A stretch of 7,041 nt of DNA from JADJTT01 sp049306275 (GTDB lineage Bacteria > Bacteroidota > Bacteroidia > Chitinophagales > Saprospiraceae), in contig JBAQQB010000190.1 of the NCBI GenBank assembly GCA_049306275.1, positions 1 through 7,041 on the forward strand, given 5' to 3'. The notes below the pieces were generated by a model. The model had not been told where the DNA came from. It did no database searches and worked only from the letters and a program-made list of their open reading frames with translations. Both the position numbers and the translations under genes were made by a program. Every line of letters starts with the position of its first letter. Position 1 is the first letter of the stretch. Of the stretch, positions 1 through 6,321 are shown in pieces.

Positions 1-60
1 GATTATACGGATGCAAGCAACGCGGATTCGGTTGGAAAAATGTTCAAAACCTATCATTAA
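1..60 (+). CDS. C-terminal end of an upstream protein (partial)
   Basis: Reading frame 1 is open from the first base to a TAA at 58-60 and gives a hydrophilic tail, DYTDASNADSVGKMFKTYH. The gene starts outside the window. Codon use (GAT, GCG, AAC, GGA) looks ordinary for a coding end, and a GC-rich imperfect hairpin follows 17 bases after the stop, which suits a gene end. The fragment is too short to assign a family. The alternative is that this is chance open frame, since 19 codons without a stop is weak evidence on its own. Confidence 0.45.
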   Translation, partial: DYTDASNADSVGKMFKTYH

Positions 61-77
61 TCGAAAGAACTGAACAG

Positions 78-101
78 CCCTGCCCGCTGGCGGGGGTAGG
101 G
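78..101 (+). terminator. Possible GC-rich hairpin after the upstream gene
   Basis: CCCG at 83-86 pairs with CGGG at 91-94 around the loop CTGG, and outside it CCCT at 78-81 pairs with AGGG at 98-101 across an uneven internal loop. It lies just after the TAA at 58-60. There is no T run behind it, so a factor-independent terminator is doubtful. It could also be part of a dispersed repeat, given the unusual G runs at 92-96 and 99-103. Confidence 0.25.
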
Positions 102-231
102 GGTGGAAAACAATGTTTGAAAGATACCAAAAAATGTGACATAAACGGGCAACATTCAACCCGGAATCCTGTTTTCCTCACGTGAAGGCGCCCATGAAAG
201 AAGAAACGCCCCATATCCAAAATTTTTCTGC

Positions 232-2583
232 ATGAAATCCCCTTTGAGACTGTTATTTGTTCTGACTTGCTGGCTGGCGGCACTGCCTGTCTTTTCGCAG
301 CAAAAATACACCATCAGCGGCAAAGTATCGGATGCTGAAAATGGTGAGACACTGATCGGCGCCTCGGTCTTCGCGCCCGCACTGGGCGACGGCGCCACCA
401 CCAACGACTACGGCTTCTACTCCCTGACCCTGCCGGGCGGCGACTCCGTGACGCTGGAGTTCAGCTACGTGGGCTTCAGCAACGAGCTGCGCACGGTATT
501 TCTCGACCGCAACATCACACTCGATATAGAGATGGGCTCGGGCGTGCAGCTGCAGGAAGTGGTGGTGAAAGCCAATTCCTACCGGCAGCAGATCCAATCG
601 ACCGAGATGAGCGTGGAGAACATCTCCATGCGCGATGTCAAGGCCGTGCCGGTGCTGCTCGGTGAAAGCGACATTCTCAAAACCATACAGCTCAAGCCGG
701 GTATTCCTTCCGGCTCTGAGGGCACAACCGGCCTCTTCGTGCGCGGCGGCGGCGCCGACCAGAACCTCATCGTGCTCGACGAGGCCCTGGTCTACAACGC
801 CAACCACCTCTTCGGCTTCTTCAGCACTTTCAACTCCGACGCCGTCAAAGACGTCAAGCTCTACAAAGGCGGCTTCCCGGCCCAATATGGCGGACGCCTC
901 TCCTCGGTGATCGACGTAAAACTGAAAGAGGGCAATAACAAGGAGTTCGCCGGACAGGGCGGCATCGGGCTCATCGCCTCGCGCCTGACCCTGGAAGGGC
1001 CGATCGAAAAAGGCAAGTCCTCGTTCATGGTGTCGGGCCGCCGCACCTATTTCGACCTCATTACGGGGCAGATCAACAGGGCCAATCAGGACAACGAGAA
1101 CTACAACCCCATTCCCGACTACTATTTCTACGACCTCAACGCCAAACTCAACTTCGAGCTGGGACCCAAGGACAGGCTCTTCCTCAGCGGCTACTTCGGC
1201 CGCGACGTGTTCGGCTTCGACGGCGATTTCTTCGACTTCGGCTTTTTCTGGGGCAACGCCACGGCTACGGCCCGCTGGAACCACACCTTCGCGCCGAAGC
1301 TCTTCTCCAATACCACCTTCACCTTCTCCGACTACCAATACAGCATTGAGAACGTGCTCAACGACTTCAGCTTTGAGTTGGGGTCCAATATCCGCGACCT
1401 CAACCTGAAAACCGATTTTTACTACACGCCCGACAGCAAGCATATCGTGCGCTTTGGGGCGAATGCCATTTACCACCAATTTACCGTAGGCCGCCTCAAG
1501 GCCGGCTCGGATAACGGTGAAGTAGCCTTCAACTCGGGGCAGGATTTCGACGGGGTGGAAATGGGGGTGTACGTATCTGATGAATGGAAGCCCTCCGACC
1601 GCTTCGCCCTCAATGCGGGCCTGCGCCTCAGCGGCTTCACCAACGACGGCGCCTTTTACACCGGCCTGGAGCCGCGCCTGGCCGGCGTCTATAACGTCAC
1701 CGACCTGTTTTCCGTGAAAGCCAGCTATGCCCGGATGTTCCAGTACCTGCACCTGGTGGCCAACTCCGGCGTGTCGCTGCCCACCGACGTGTGGTACCCA
1801 TCGACCGAGCGGGTGAAGCCGCAGCGCTCCGACCAGGTCGCCGCGGGCGTGTCGTTTGCGGTAGGCGACTTGTTCATGGTCACCAACGAATACTTCTACA
1901 AGTGGCTCGACAACCAGCTCGACTTTGTCGACGGCGCCGAGCTGTTTGTCAACGACGACCTGGAAGGCGAGTTCGCCGTCGGCAAAGGCTACGCCTACGG
2001 GTTGGAGTTGCAGATCGAAAAGACCACCGGCCGTCTCACCGGCTGGATCGGTTACACCCTGGCGCGCATCCGCCGGGGCGATTTTGTGCCGCTCGATCCC
2101 GATGCCATTTTCGGCGAGGGCAGCGCCTATTTCTCCCCCCGTTTCGACCGCCGGCACGACGTGTCGGTGGTGGCCGTCTACGAGATCAACCGCCGCTGGC
2201 AGGTCAGCGCCACCTGGATCTACGGCTCCGGCGACCTCTACTGGCTGCCGCCCGGCCGCTTCTCTTTTCAGGATGTGCAGGGCGCGCAATTTCAGGCCCT
2301 GGTGCCCGTTTACCAAAACCGCAACAACTACCGCCTGATCCCCTTCCACCGGCTCGATCTGGGCGTCACCTATCGCTTTTTCCCGAAATGGGGCGAGAGC
2401 GACCTGAGCCTGAGCATCATCAATGCTTACGACCGGCGCAACGCCTTTTTCATTTACCTGGAGCCCCAATTCCAGGAAGTCGACGCCGGCGGCACCATTA
2501 TTCAGATACCCGAAAAAATTGCCGCACGGCAGGTGTCGTTGTTTCCGATACTGCCGAGTGTGACGTATAATTTTAAGTTTTGA
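232..2583 (+). CDS. TonB-dependent outer-membrane receptor with carboxypeptidase-regulatory-like N-domain
   Basis: Outer-membrane beta-barrel that should import or sense a ligand using TonB/ExbBD energy; the substrate cannot be read from the sequence. Residues 1-22 form a signal peptide (two basic residues, then a hydrophobic core ending in PVFSQ). Residues about 26-108 match the CarboxypepD_reg-like fold (ISGKVSDAENGETLIGASV, then TNDYGFYSL and SYVGF). A TonB-box-like LQEVVVKA follows at about 107. The plug domain, about 135-232, has LKTIQLKPGI, GLFVRGGGADQNLIVLDEA and KGGFPAQYGGRLSSVIDV. The rest is barrel, with alternating aromatic strands and a terminal aromatic (TYNFKF) as expected for BAM-dependent folding. 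At 783 aa it is shorter than SusC (about 1000 aa) and fits the class paired with DUF4249. The ATG at 232 is chosen because it gives the signal peptide; only AT-rich sequence precedes it, with no Shine-Dalgarno. Probably co-transcribed with the lipoprotein gene 69 bp downstream. Confidence 0.95.
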   Translation: MKSPLRLLFVLTCWLAALPVFSQQKYTISGKVSDAENGETLIGASVFAPALGDGATTNDYGFYSLTLPGGDSVTLEFSYVGFSNELRTVFLDRNITLDIEMGSGVQLQEVVVKANSYRQQIQSTEMSVENISMRDVKAVPVLLGESDILKTIQLKPGIPSGSEGTTGLFVRGGGADQNLIVLDEALVYNANHLFGFFSTFNSDAVKDVKLYKGGFPAQYGGRLSSVIDVKLKEGNNKEFAGQGGIGLIASRLTLEGPIEKGKSSFMVSGRRTYFDLITGQINRANQDNENYNPIPDYYFYDLNAKLNFELGPKDRLFLSGYFGRDVFGFDGDFFDFGFFWGNATATARWNHTFAPKLFSNTTFTFSDYQYSIENVLNDFSFELGSNIRDLNLKTDFYYTPDSKHIVRFGANAIYHQFTVGRLKAGSDNGEVAFNSGQDFDGVEMGVYVSDEWKPSDRFALNAGLRLSGFTNDGAFYTGLEPRLAGVYNVTDLFSVKASYARMFQYLHLVANSGVSLPTDVWYPSTERVKPQRSDQVAAGVSFAVGDLFMVTNEYFYKWLDNQLDFVDGAELFVNDDLEGEFAVGKGYAYGLELQIEKTTGRLTGWIGYTLARIRRGDFVPLDPDAIFGEGSAYFSPRFDRRHDVSVVAVYEINRRWQVSATWIYGSGDLYWLPPGRFSFQDVQGAQFQALVPVYQNRNNYRLIPFHRLDLGVTYRFFPKWGESDLSLSIINAYDRRNAFFIYLEPQFQEVDAGGTIIQIPEKIAARQVSLFPILPSVTYNFKF

Positions 2584-2585
2584 AT

Positions 2586-2642
2586 TTTCAATTTTCAGTG
2601 TGAGTCAACTGAAAATTAAAAACTAAAAACTGAAAACTAAAA
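2586..2642 (+). repeat. Heptad-repeat hairpin between receptor and lipoprotein genes
   Basis: A perfect 10-bp inverted repeat, AATTTTCAGT at 2590-2599 and ACTGAAAATT at 2608-2617, has an 8-base loop. The right arm continues as five uninterrupted 7-bp units: ACTGAAA, ATTAAAA, ACTAAAA, ACTGAAA, ACTAAAA (2608-2642). The left arm holds two units in the opposite direction: ACTGAAA and ATTGAAA read on the - strand over 2586-2599. It begins 3 bases after the receptor stop codon and ends 10 bases before the next start. It may lower or protect the downstream transcript as an intra-operon hairpin, or be a dispersed repeat that settled in the gap. Confidence 0.8.
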
Positions 2643-2652
2643 AAAAGCCGCT

Positions 2653-3504
2653 ATGTCTGTTTTCAAATATCGATTTCTCCTCCTGGCCTTTGCTGCCGCA
2701 CTTTTTGGTTCCTGCAATCTCGAAAAAGAAATAGACCTCAACCTCCCTCTCTACGACGGGCAGCTCGTGGTGGAGTGTTATCTGGAGCCCGGCAAGCCCT
2801 TCAACCTGCTGCTCACGCAGAGCTCCGGTTTTTTCGAACCATTTTCGCTCGAAACCGAGCAATTTCTGAGCGATCTGCTGGTCAACGACGCCACGGTGCA
2901 GATCGAGCATGGAGGGGAGACTTACGACCTGGAGCAGGGGCTTTTTTTCGATTTTGAAACCCGGAAAATATCCAATTATCGCAATTCGTCGCTCGTTCCC
3001 CTGAGTTACGACCAGGATTTCAACCTGCTCATCACCACTGCTGAGGGCAAAAAGATCACGGCCCGGACGCGCCTTTTGCCCGTGGTGCCTATCGACAGCG
3101 TGGAAATCCGGTGGTCGCAGACCGACACCCTGGCCCTGGCGCTGACCTACCTGACCGACGATATGAGCGAGAAGAACTACTACCGGCGCATGATCCACAA
3201 ATCAAGCCTCGACAGCACCGCCTTGCAGGACTTTGTCGCCTCCGACGAGATCGTGGAGAATGGGGTGTTGTTATTCGGCACCGGCTTTGAATTTGCCGAA
3301 GGCGATACGATCATCAATACGATCATCCACATCGACCGCGCCTACTACGAGTTTTTCCAGAGCGTGCAAAACGCCATCATCGCCGGCGTCAGTCCCTTCG
3401 GCACCCCCGGCAAGCTGATCACCAACCTGGAGGGCGACGCCGGGGCGGTGGGGATATTCACCGGGCTGAGTTATGATAGGGTGGTGACGGTGGTGGGGCG
3501 GTAG
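2653..3504 (+). CDS. DUF4249 family lipoprotein, partner of the TonB-dependent receptor
   Basis: Predicted outer-membrane lipoprotein of the DUF4249 family, which in Bacteroidota is often encoded next to a TonB-dependent receptor of the type found here; its biochemical role is not established. Residues 1-20 are a lipoprotein signal (K5, R7, then LLLAFAAALFGS) and C21 sits in a good lipobox (LFGSC), so it should be lipidated. Family-like stretches are EIDLNLPLYDGQLVVECYLE followed by PGKPFNLLLTQSSGF (about 26-60), and near the C-terminus FFQSVQNA, SPFGTPGKLITNLEG and AVGIFTGLSYDRVV (about 234-280). The length of 283 aa is at the short end for the family but both ends are present. The ATG at 2653 follows an A-rich tract at 2639-2646, the usual Bacteroidota initiation setting. 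It likely acts with the upstream receptor as an accessory surface or periplasm-facing subunit. No terminator with a T run is visible after the TAG. Confidence 0.9.
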   Translation: MSVFKYRFLLLAFAAALFGSCNLEKEIDLNLPLYDGQLVVECYLEPGKPFNLLLTQSSGFFEPFSLETEQFLSDLLVNDATVQIEHGGETYDLEQGLFFDFETRKISNYRNSSLVPLSYDQDFNLLITTAEGKKITARTRLLPVVPIDSVEIRWSQTDTLALALTYLTDDMSEKNYYRRMIHKSSLDSTALQDFVASDEIVENGVLLFGTGFEFAEGDTIINTIIHIDRAYYEFFQSVQNAIIAGVSPFGTPGKLITNLEGDAGAVGIFTGLSYDRVVTVVGR

Positions 3505-3531
3505 GGGGTTGTACAAAAAAAAATTCAACTC

Positions 3532-3564
3532 TTGACGTAAGCCATTGTGGACGGGGTAAATTTG
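3532..3564 (+). promoter_or_regulatory. Bacteroidota-type promoter (TTG - 22 bp - TAAATTTG)
   Basis: TAAATTTG at 3557-3564 is an exact match to the TAnnTTTG -7 consensus of Bacteroidota housekeeping promoters, and TTG at 3532-3534 lies 22 bases upstream, within the usual 17-23 range. Transcription would start near 3570, about 20 bases before the ATG at 3590, which begins a signal-peptide-like sequence. It is the only full match to this consensus I found in the intergenic regions. Its transcript would run into the 3' end of the convergent beta-helix gene. Confidence 0.6.
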
Positions 3565-3589
3565 AAAAATTACCCTAAAATGCCTTAAT

Positions 3590-3666
3590 ATGAAAACGAA
3601 GACATTCGCGTTCATTCTCTCTTTTTTTTCGTATCAACATTTTTTGCGGATGTGGAAAATTTTTGA
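3590..3666 (+). pseudogene. Stump of a secreted-protein gene: signal peptide broken at a T8 tract
   Basis: The ATG at 3590 opens with MKTKTFAFILSFF, a typical signal-peptide start. Read as it stands, the frame then turns hydrophilic and basic. If the T8 run at 3622-3629 had nine T (or six), the frame would continue as FVSTFFADVENF, completing a classic signal peptide with a likely cleavage site after FFA, and then stop at TGA 3664-3666. So the fragment holds start, h-region and cleavage site but no mature protein. A consensus promoter lies directly upstream. I read this as the 5' remnant of a deleted or decayed exported-protein gene. The unshifted frame runs to 3889 and overlaps the convergent gene by 98 bases, with no recognisable domain, so I do not annotate that version. 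Confidence 0.5.
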
Positions 3667-3733
3667 GGGAGCCCTAATTGCAAAAAGGGACCGAGATGAA
3701 TATCTGGGCTCCCGGCACACAAGTCCGGGCAGC
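3667..3733 (+). other. Two competing GC-rich hairpins in the intergenic region
   Basis: GGGAGCCC at 3667-3674 is exactly complementary to GGGCTCCC at 3706-3713 (31-base loop). The second arm also forms a tighter hairpin with the sequence after it: GCTCCCGG at 3708-3715 pairs with CCGGGCAGC at 3725-3733 with one bulged base and a 9-base loop. The two pairings exclude each other, as in attenuators, but no T run follows either. Function is unproven; this may simply be structure in decaying sequence. Apart from the promoter and gene stump, I see nothing else in 3505-3791. Confidence 0.35.
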
Positions 3734-3791
3734 GCCTCCCGACAGGAAACGCTGCTTGTACGGGAATGTATACCCTCATCAACTCAAAAAC

Positions 3792-6248
3792 TCAAAAGAT
3801 TTTCCCCACCACCAAGCGGATTGCAGAAACGGTCTTTCCATCGGGGTCTTCCAGCGCCAGGATATAGATGCCTGGGGGCAGGATGCTGAAATCCATTTGG
3901 GCTTGTCGGGAAGATAAGATAACGCAGAGAGCCTCATGTCCCAGAAGATCGAAAACCCTGAGAGAATATGGAGTGTTCGGGTCAAAGGAGAGTTCCACAT
4001 TTACGACTCCTTTAGCCGGGTTTGGCCAGACTTTGAAGATTCTATCAAGGGCTACCTCCCCAAGCGATTTTGTAAACCCCACTTCCCACTCAAACACTGC
4101 CGTGCAATCTAAAGAGTCTTTAATAATGAGGGTATAAATGCCCGGCATTAGCGCTGTCAGCGTATCGCTTGTTGCGCCATTGCTCCAAAGCAAAGTATAA
4201 GGCGGGGCGCCGCCTTCAATCGGGTCCAACCAGATCTGTCCATCGGCAGCTGTGAGACCGGAAGCATGGAGTACCTGAGCCATGGCAGTCATCGGAACAG
4301 GTGCTTCTAAAGTGAGAGATATGTTATTAGTACGGTTCAAGGCGTCGGTGATGGTGAAGACATATTCGCCCGGCGCGAGGTTGGAAGCTGGGAGGGAAGG
4401 AAGGGGAAGCCCGTTTATCGCGTATTGAGCCGGATCGCAGGTGTTGCTGCCTTGCAGCCAGACGGCCCCGTCGTCGTAGCCCGGGCAGGACACAGGCTGG
4501 ATACTGTCGGCCCAAAGCGCTACAGCGCCGACTTCATAGGGCCCGATATCGACGATTCCCTCCTGGATACGGGCATTGCCTTCCAGGTCGAGCTGGGGCG
4601 GAAGGGTATCCCAGGGTATATTGGTTCCCGCATTGCGCAGGGGGGAGCAGGGCTGGAGGCGGTAGTCCTCGTCTGCCGCCGAAACGAACAGGGCATCGGT
4701 ATTGTACAGCATGCCCTCGTTGCAGAAGATCTCTCCGGAGCCTCCAAACACGGGCGTCAAATTGAGCATTTCCTGGCAGTTGGCAAAGGAGGGCTCATTG
4801 ATTAAACTGTGACTTATTTCTACATAGCCAGTGTCAAGTATGAAAATAGGATAGTCAGAGTTGGAATTTCGATTATCTTGAAAGATACAATTGCGAAATC
4901 TAAGTGTACCGTTGTCATAAGGGGAAGCACCTGGGGGGAAATTTACCCTGAAAATTTCAGTGCTACATCCATGATGGTTCATAAATGAGCAATTAATAAA
5001 ATCCAACCCCTCAGAGGCATATGTTCCAAGATTGAAGACTGAATTAGTAGAATTCCCGAAATTGTAGTTGAATTTACAATTTCGGGCAATCAATCGGCCA
5101 CGAAAACTCATTACCGAGCTATGACCAAACGGTTGAGATCCCCCATTAAATTCAAATACACATAGGTCCATTTCTAATATTGAATGAGTGCCACTTAAGA
5201 TTAAGGTGCCGTATTTACCTTTATTCTCCAAAAAGCGACAATTTTCCAAGCGAAAAAAATTTTCTGTATAAAACGTGGAGGCAAAAATTGCAGATCCACC
5301 AGAAATTCCATCCGCCTGATTTTTGGAAAATGTACAGTTTACCATTTCGATAGGTAAGGAAATATAACTACTTTTAATAAAACAAGCGCCTCCTTTTGAG
5401 AAAGCAACGTTTTCATGAAAAAGACAATCTTTCAATAAAAGACCATGAGTGCCAGTTGTAAATGAATATCCTATAGCTCCGCCAGACACTGAAATATTAT
5501 TAATGAAAGAACAACTAATTATTTCAGTTCGCCCCAATATTGAACCTCCAACTCCACCTATAACAAGAGCGCCTGAGTCACTTTCACTGATATTATTAAT
5601 AAAAAGCGAATTAATTATCTTTGGACTTGCATACATACCAGGTGAAGCATATGATATAGCAATTCCTCCGCCGGATAATTTTGCATAATTATTTTCAAAA
5701 AGGCAATTTTTTATTATTAACCTAACTTCTTCATTCGCTTTAGAGGCATCAATAAACATACCTCCCCCAAATTTATCCATATATTGGCCTGTTTCAATAT
5801 TCGGTTTAGCATGTCCCTTAATAATGGTGAATCCATCAATTAATGTAGTAGAATCTGCTTCTTCTCCATAAACCACATGTAAAGAATTGTCGGAAAGAGA
5901 ATCCGGATTTCCAATTTCCCCACTCAAAATGGTTTCATTCAACTCCCAATCCCTCTGGTTAAGGCTCATTTCTCCACCTTCAAACCCGCCATACCATTGC
6001 ACGCCGTTGTTCAGGACAAAACTAATCTCCCTGTTGCCATCCTGGGTTGGATAATACGTGCCCTTTGCTACCCATATATGATCGCCGTATTGCGCCACTG
6101 CTATGGCGTCCTGCATATCATTAAAGGCGTCTTCCCAGGATAGACCTGTATTGGCGCCTGTGGCGGCGTGGTTGACGTACCAGATGGTAGGGGAGGAATA
6201 AAGGGAAAACCGGAGGAGGAACATTAAAAGAAGCAGGCAGGTTTTCAT
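3792..6248 (-). CDS. T9SS-secreted right-handed beta-helix protein with SprB-like repeats
   Basis: Cell-surface protein of 818 aa, exported by Sec and then T9SS. Residues 1-19 are a signal peptide (MKTCLLLLMFLLRFSLYSS). YVNHAATGANTGLSWEDAF at about 24-42 and IWVAKGTYYPT at 58-68 are the usual opening of Bacteroidota beta-helix proteins of the choice-of-anchor Q type; CSPLRNAGTNIP and LDLEGNARIQEGIVDIGPYE (about 534-572) are its usual end. Between them at least ten coils carry a CxFxxN motif at residues 182-459. Residues 577-723 hold two SprB-like modules, the second with LLWSNGATSDTLTALMPGIY. Residues about 737-818 are a type A T9SS sorting domain (KVWPNPAKGVVNVELSF, RVFDLLGHEA, LPPGIYILAL). 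I chose the ATG at 6248 because the longer frame from 6296 adds 16 non-signal residues encoded by the upstream hairpin repeat. Adhesion or glycan binding is likely, but no catalytic residues are recognisable. The small T9SS gene lies 73 bp upstream. The helix-coding core is much more AT-rich than the ends. Confidence 0.92.
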   Translation of the reverse strand: MKTCLLLLMFLLRFSLYSSPTIWYVNHAATGANTGLSWEDAFNDMQDAIAVAQYGDHIWVAKGTYYPTQDGNREISFVLNNGVQWYGGFEGGEMSLNQRDWELNETILSGEIGNPDSLSDNSLHVVYGEEADSTTLIDGFTIIKGHAKPNIETGQYMDKFGGGMFIDASKANEEVRLIIKNCLFENNYAKLSGGGIAISYASPGMYASPKIINSLFINNISESDSGALVIGGVGGSILGRTEIISCSFINNISVSGGAIGYSFTTGTHGLLLKDCLFHENVAFSKGGACFIKSSYISLPIEMVNCTFSKNQADGISGGSAIFASTFYTENFFRLENCRFLENKGKYGTLILSGTHSILEMDLCVFEFNGGSQPFGHSSVMSFRGRLIARNCKFNYNFGNSTNSVFNLGTYASEGLDFINCSFMNHHGCSTEIFRVNFPPGASPYDNGTLRFRNCIFQDNRNSNSDYPIFILDTGYVEISHSLINEPSFANCQEMLNLTPVFGGSGEIFCNEGMLYNTDALFVSAADEDYRLQPCSPLRNAGTNIPWDTLPPQLDLEGNARIQEGIVDIGPYEVGAVALWADSIQPVSCPGYDDGAVWLQGSNTCDPAQYAINGLPLPSLPASNLAPGEYVFTITDALNRTNNISLTLEAPVPMTAMAQVLHASGLTAADGQIWLDPIEGGAPPYTLLWSNGATSDTLTALMPGIYTLIIKDSLDCTAVFEWEVGFTKSLGEVALDRIFKVWPNPAKGVVNVELSFDPNTPYSLRVFDLLGHEALCVILSSRQAQMDFSILPPGIYILALEDPDGKTVSAIRLVVGKIF

Positions 6249-6260
6249 GAGATAATAATT

Positions 6261-6318
6261 TAGTGGCTGGTGACAGGCGATTGGGGTTTCAATCACCAGC
6301 CATCAGCCACCAGTCACC
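6261..6318 (-). repeat. Second heptad-repeat hairpin, between the two T9SS genes
   Basis: TGGCTGGTGA at 6264-6273 and TCACCAGCCA at 6293-6302 form a perfect 10-bp stem around a 19-base loop. The right side is four joined 7-bp units on the + strand: AATCACC, AGCCATC, AGCCACC, AGTCACC (6291-6318). Two units in the opposite direction lie in the left arm: TGTCACC and AGCCACT on the - strand. It sits 3 bases after the small gene's stop codon and 12 bases before the beta-helix start. Read on the - strand the units are ACTGGTG, GCTGATG, GCTGGTG, ATTGAAA, resembling the units of the element at 2586-2642. Confidence 0.75.
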
Positions 6319-6321
6319 TAA

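Noticed and set aside
112..119. AATGTTTG as a promoter for the receptor operon
   Set aside because: One mismatch to TAnnTTTG and no TTG at the expected distance upstream, where the sequence is a G-rich hairpin.
253..2469. 738-codon open frame antisense to the receptor gene
   Set aside because: It is a shadow of a GC-rich gene: its translation is Val/Glu/Ala/Gly-rich with no domain, while the + strand frame has every receptor hallmark.
1791..2570. 259-codon + strand frame inside the receptor gene
   Set aside because: Arg/Pro-rich translation typical of an out-of-frame reading of GC-rich coding DNA; no signal or motif.
3484..3508. G-rich stretch at the end of the DUF4249 gene as a G-quadruplex
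   Set aside because: Mostly GG pairs within Val/Gly codons (GTG, GGG); only a weak two-layer structure could form and nothing else supports a role.
3781..3797. AACTCAAA direct repeat as a third heptad element
   Set aside because: The unit is 8 bp, occurs only twice, has no inverted arm and partly encodes the end of the beta-helix protein.
3590..3889. 99-codon + strand frame from the orphan ATG
   Set aside because: After the T8 tract it becomes basic and featureless and overlaps the conserved T9SS tail of the convergent gene; the shifted reading gives a proper signal peptide instead.
3678..3917. 79-codon + strand frame in the intergenic region and gene 3' end
   Set aside because: About half of it is antisense to the T9SS sorting domain and no recognisable motif or initiation context supports it.
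4872..5705. Regularly spaced similarity in the AT-rich region as a CRISPR or tandem DNA repeat
   Set aside because: The periodicity is at the protein level (CxFxxN coils); the DNA units are not near-identical and spacing varies by 26-34 codons.
6249..6296. 16-codon N-terminal extension of the beta-helix protein
   Set aside because: It is encoded by the heptad-repeat hairpin and would bury the clear signal peptide that begins with MKTC; the ATG at 6248 is better.
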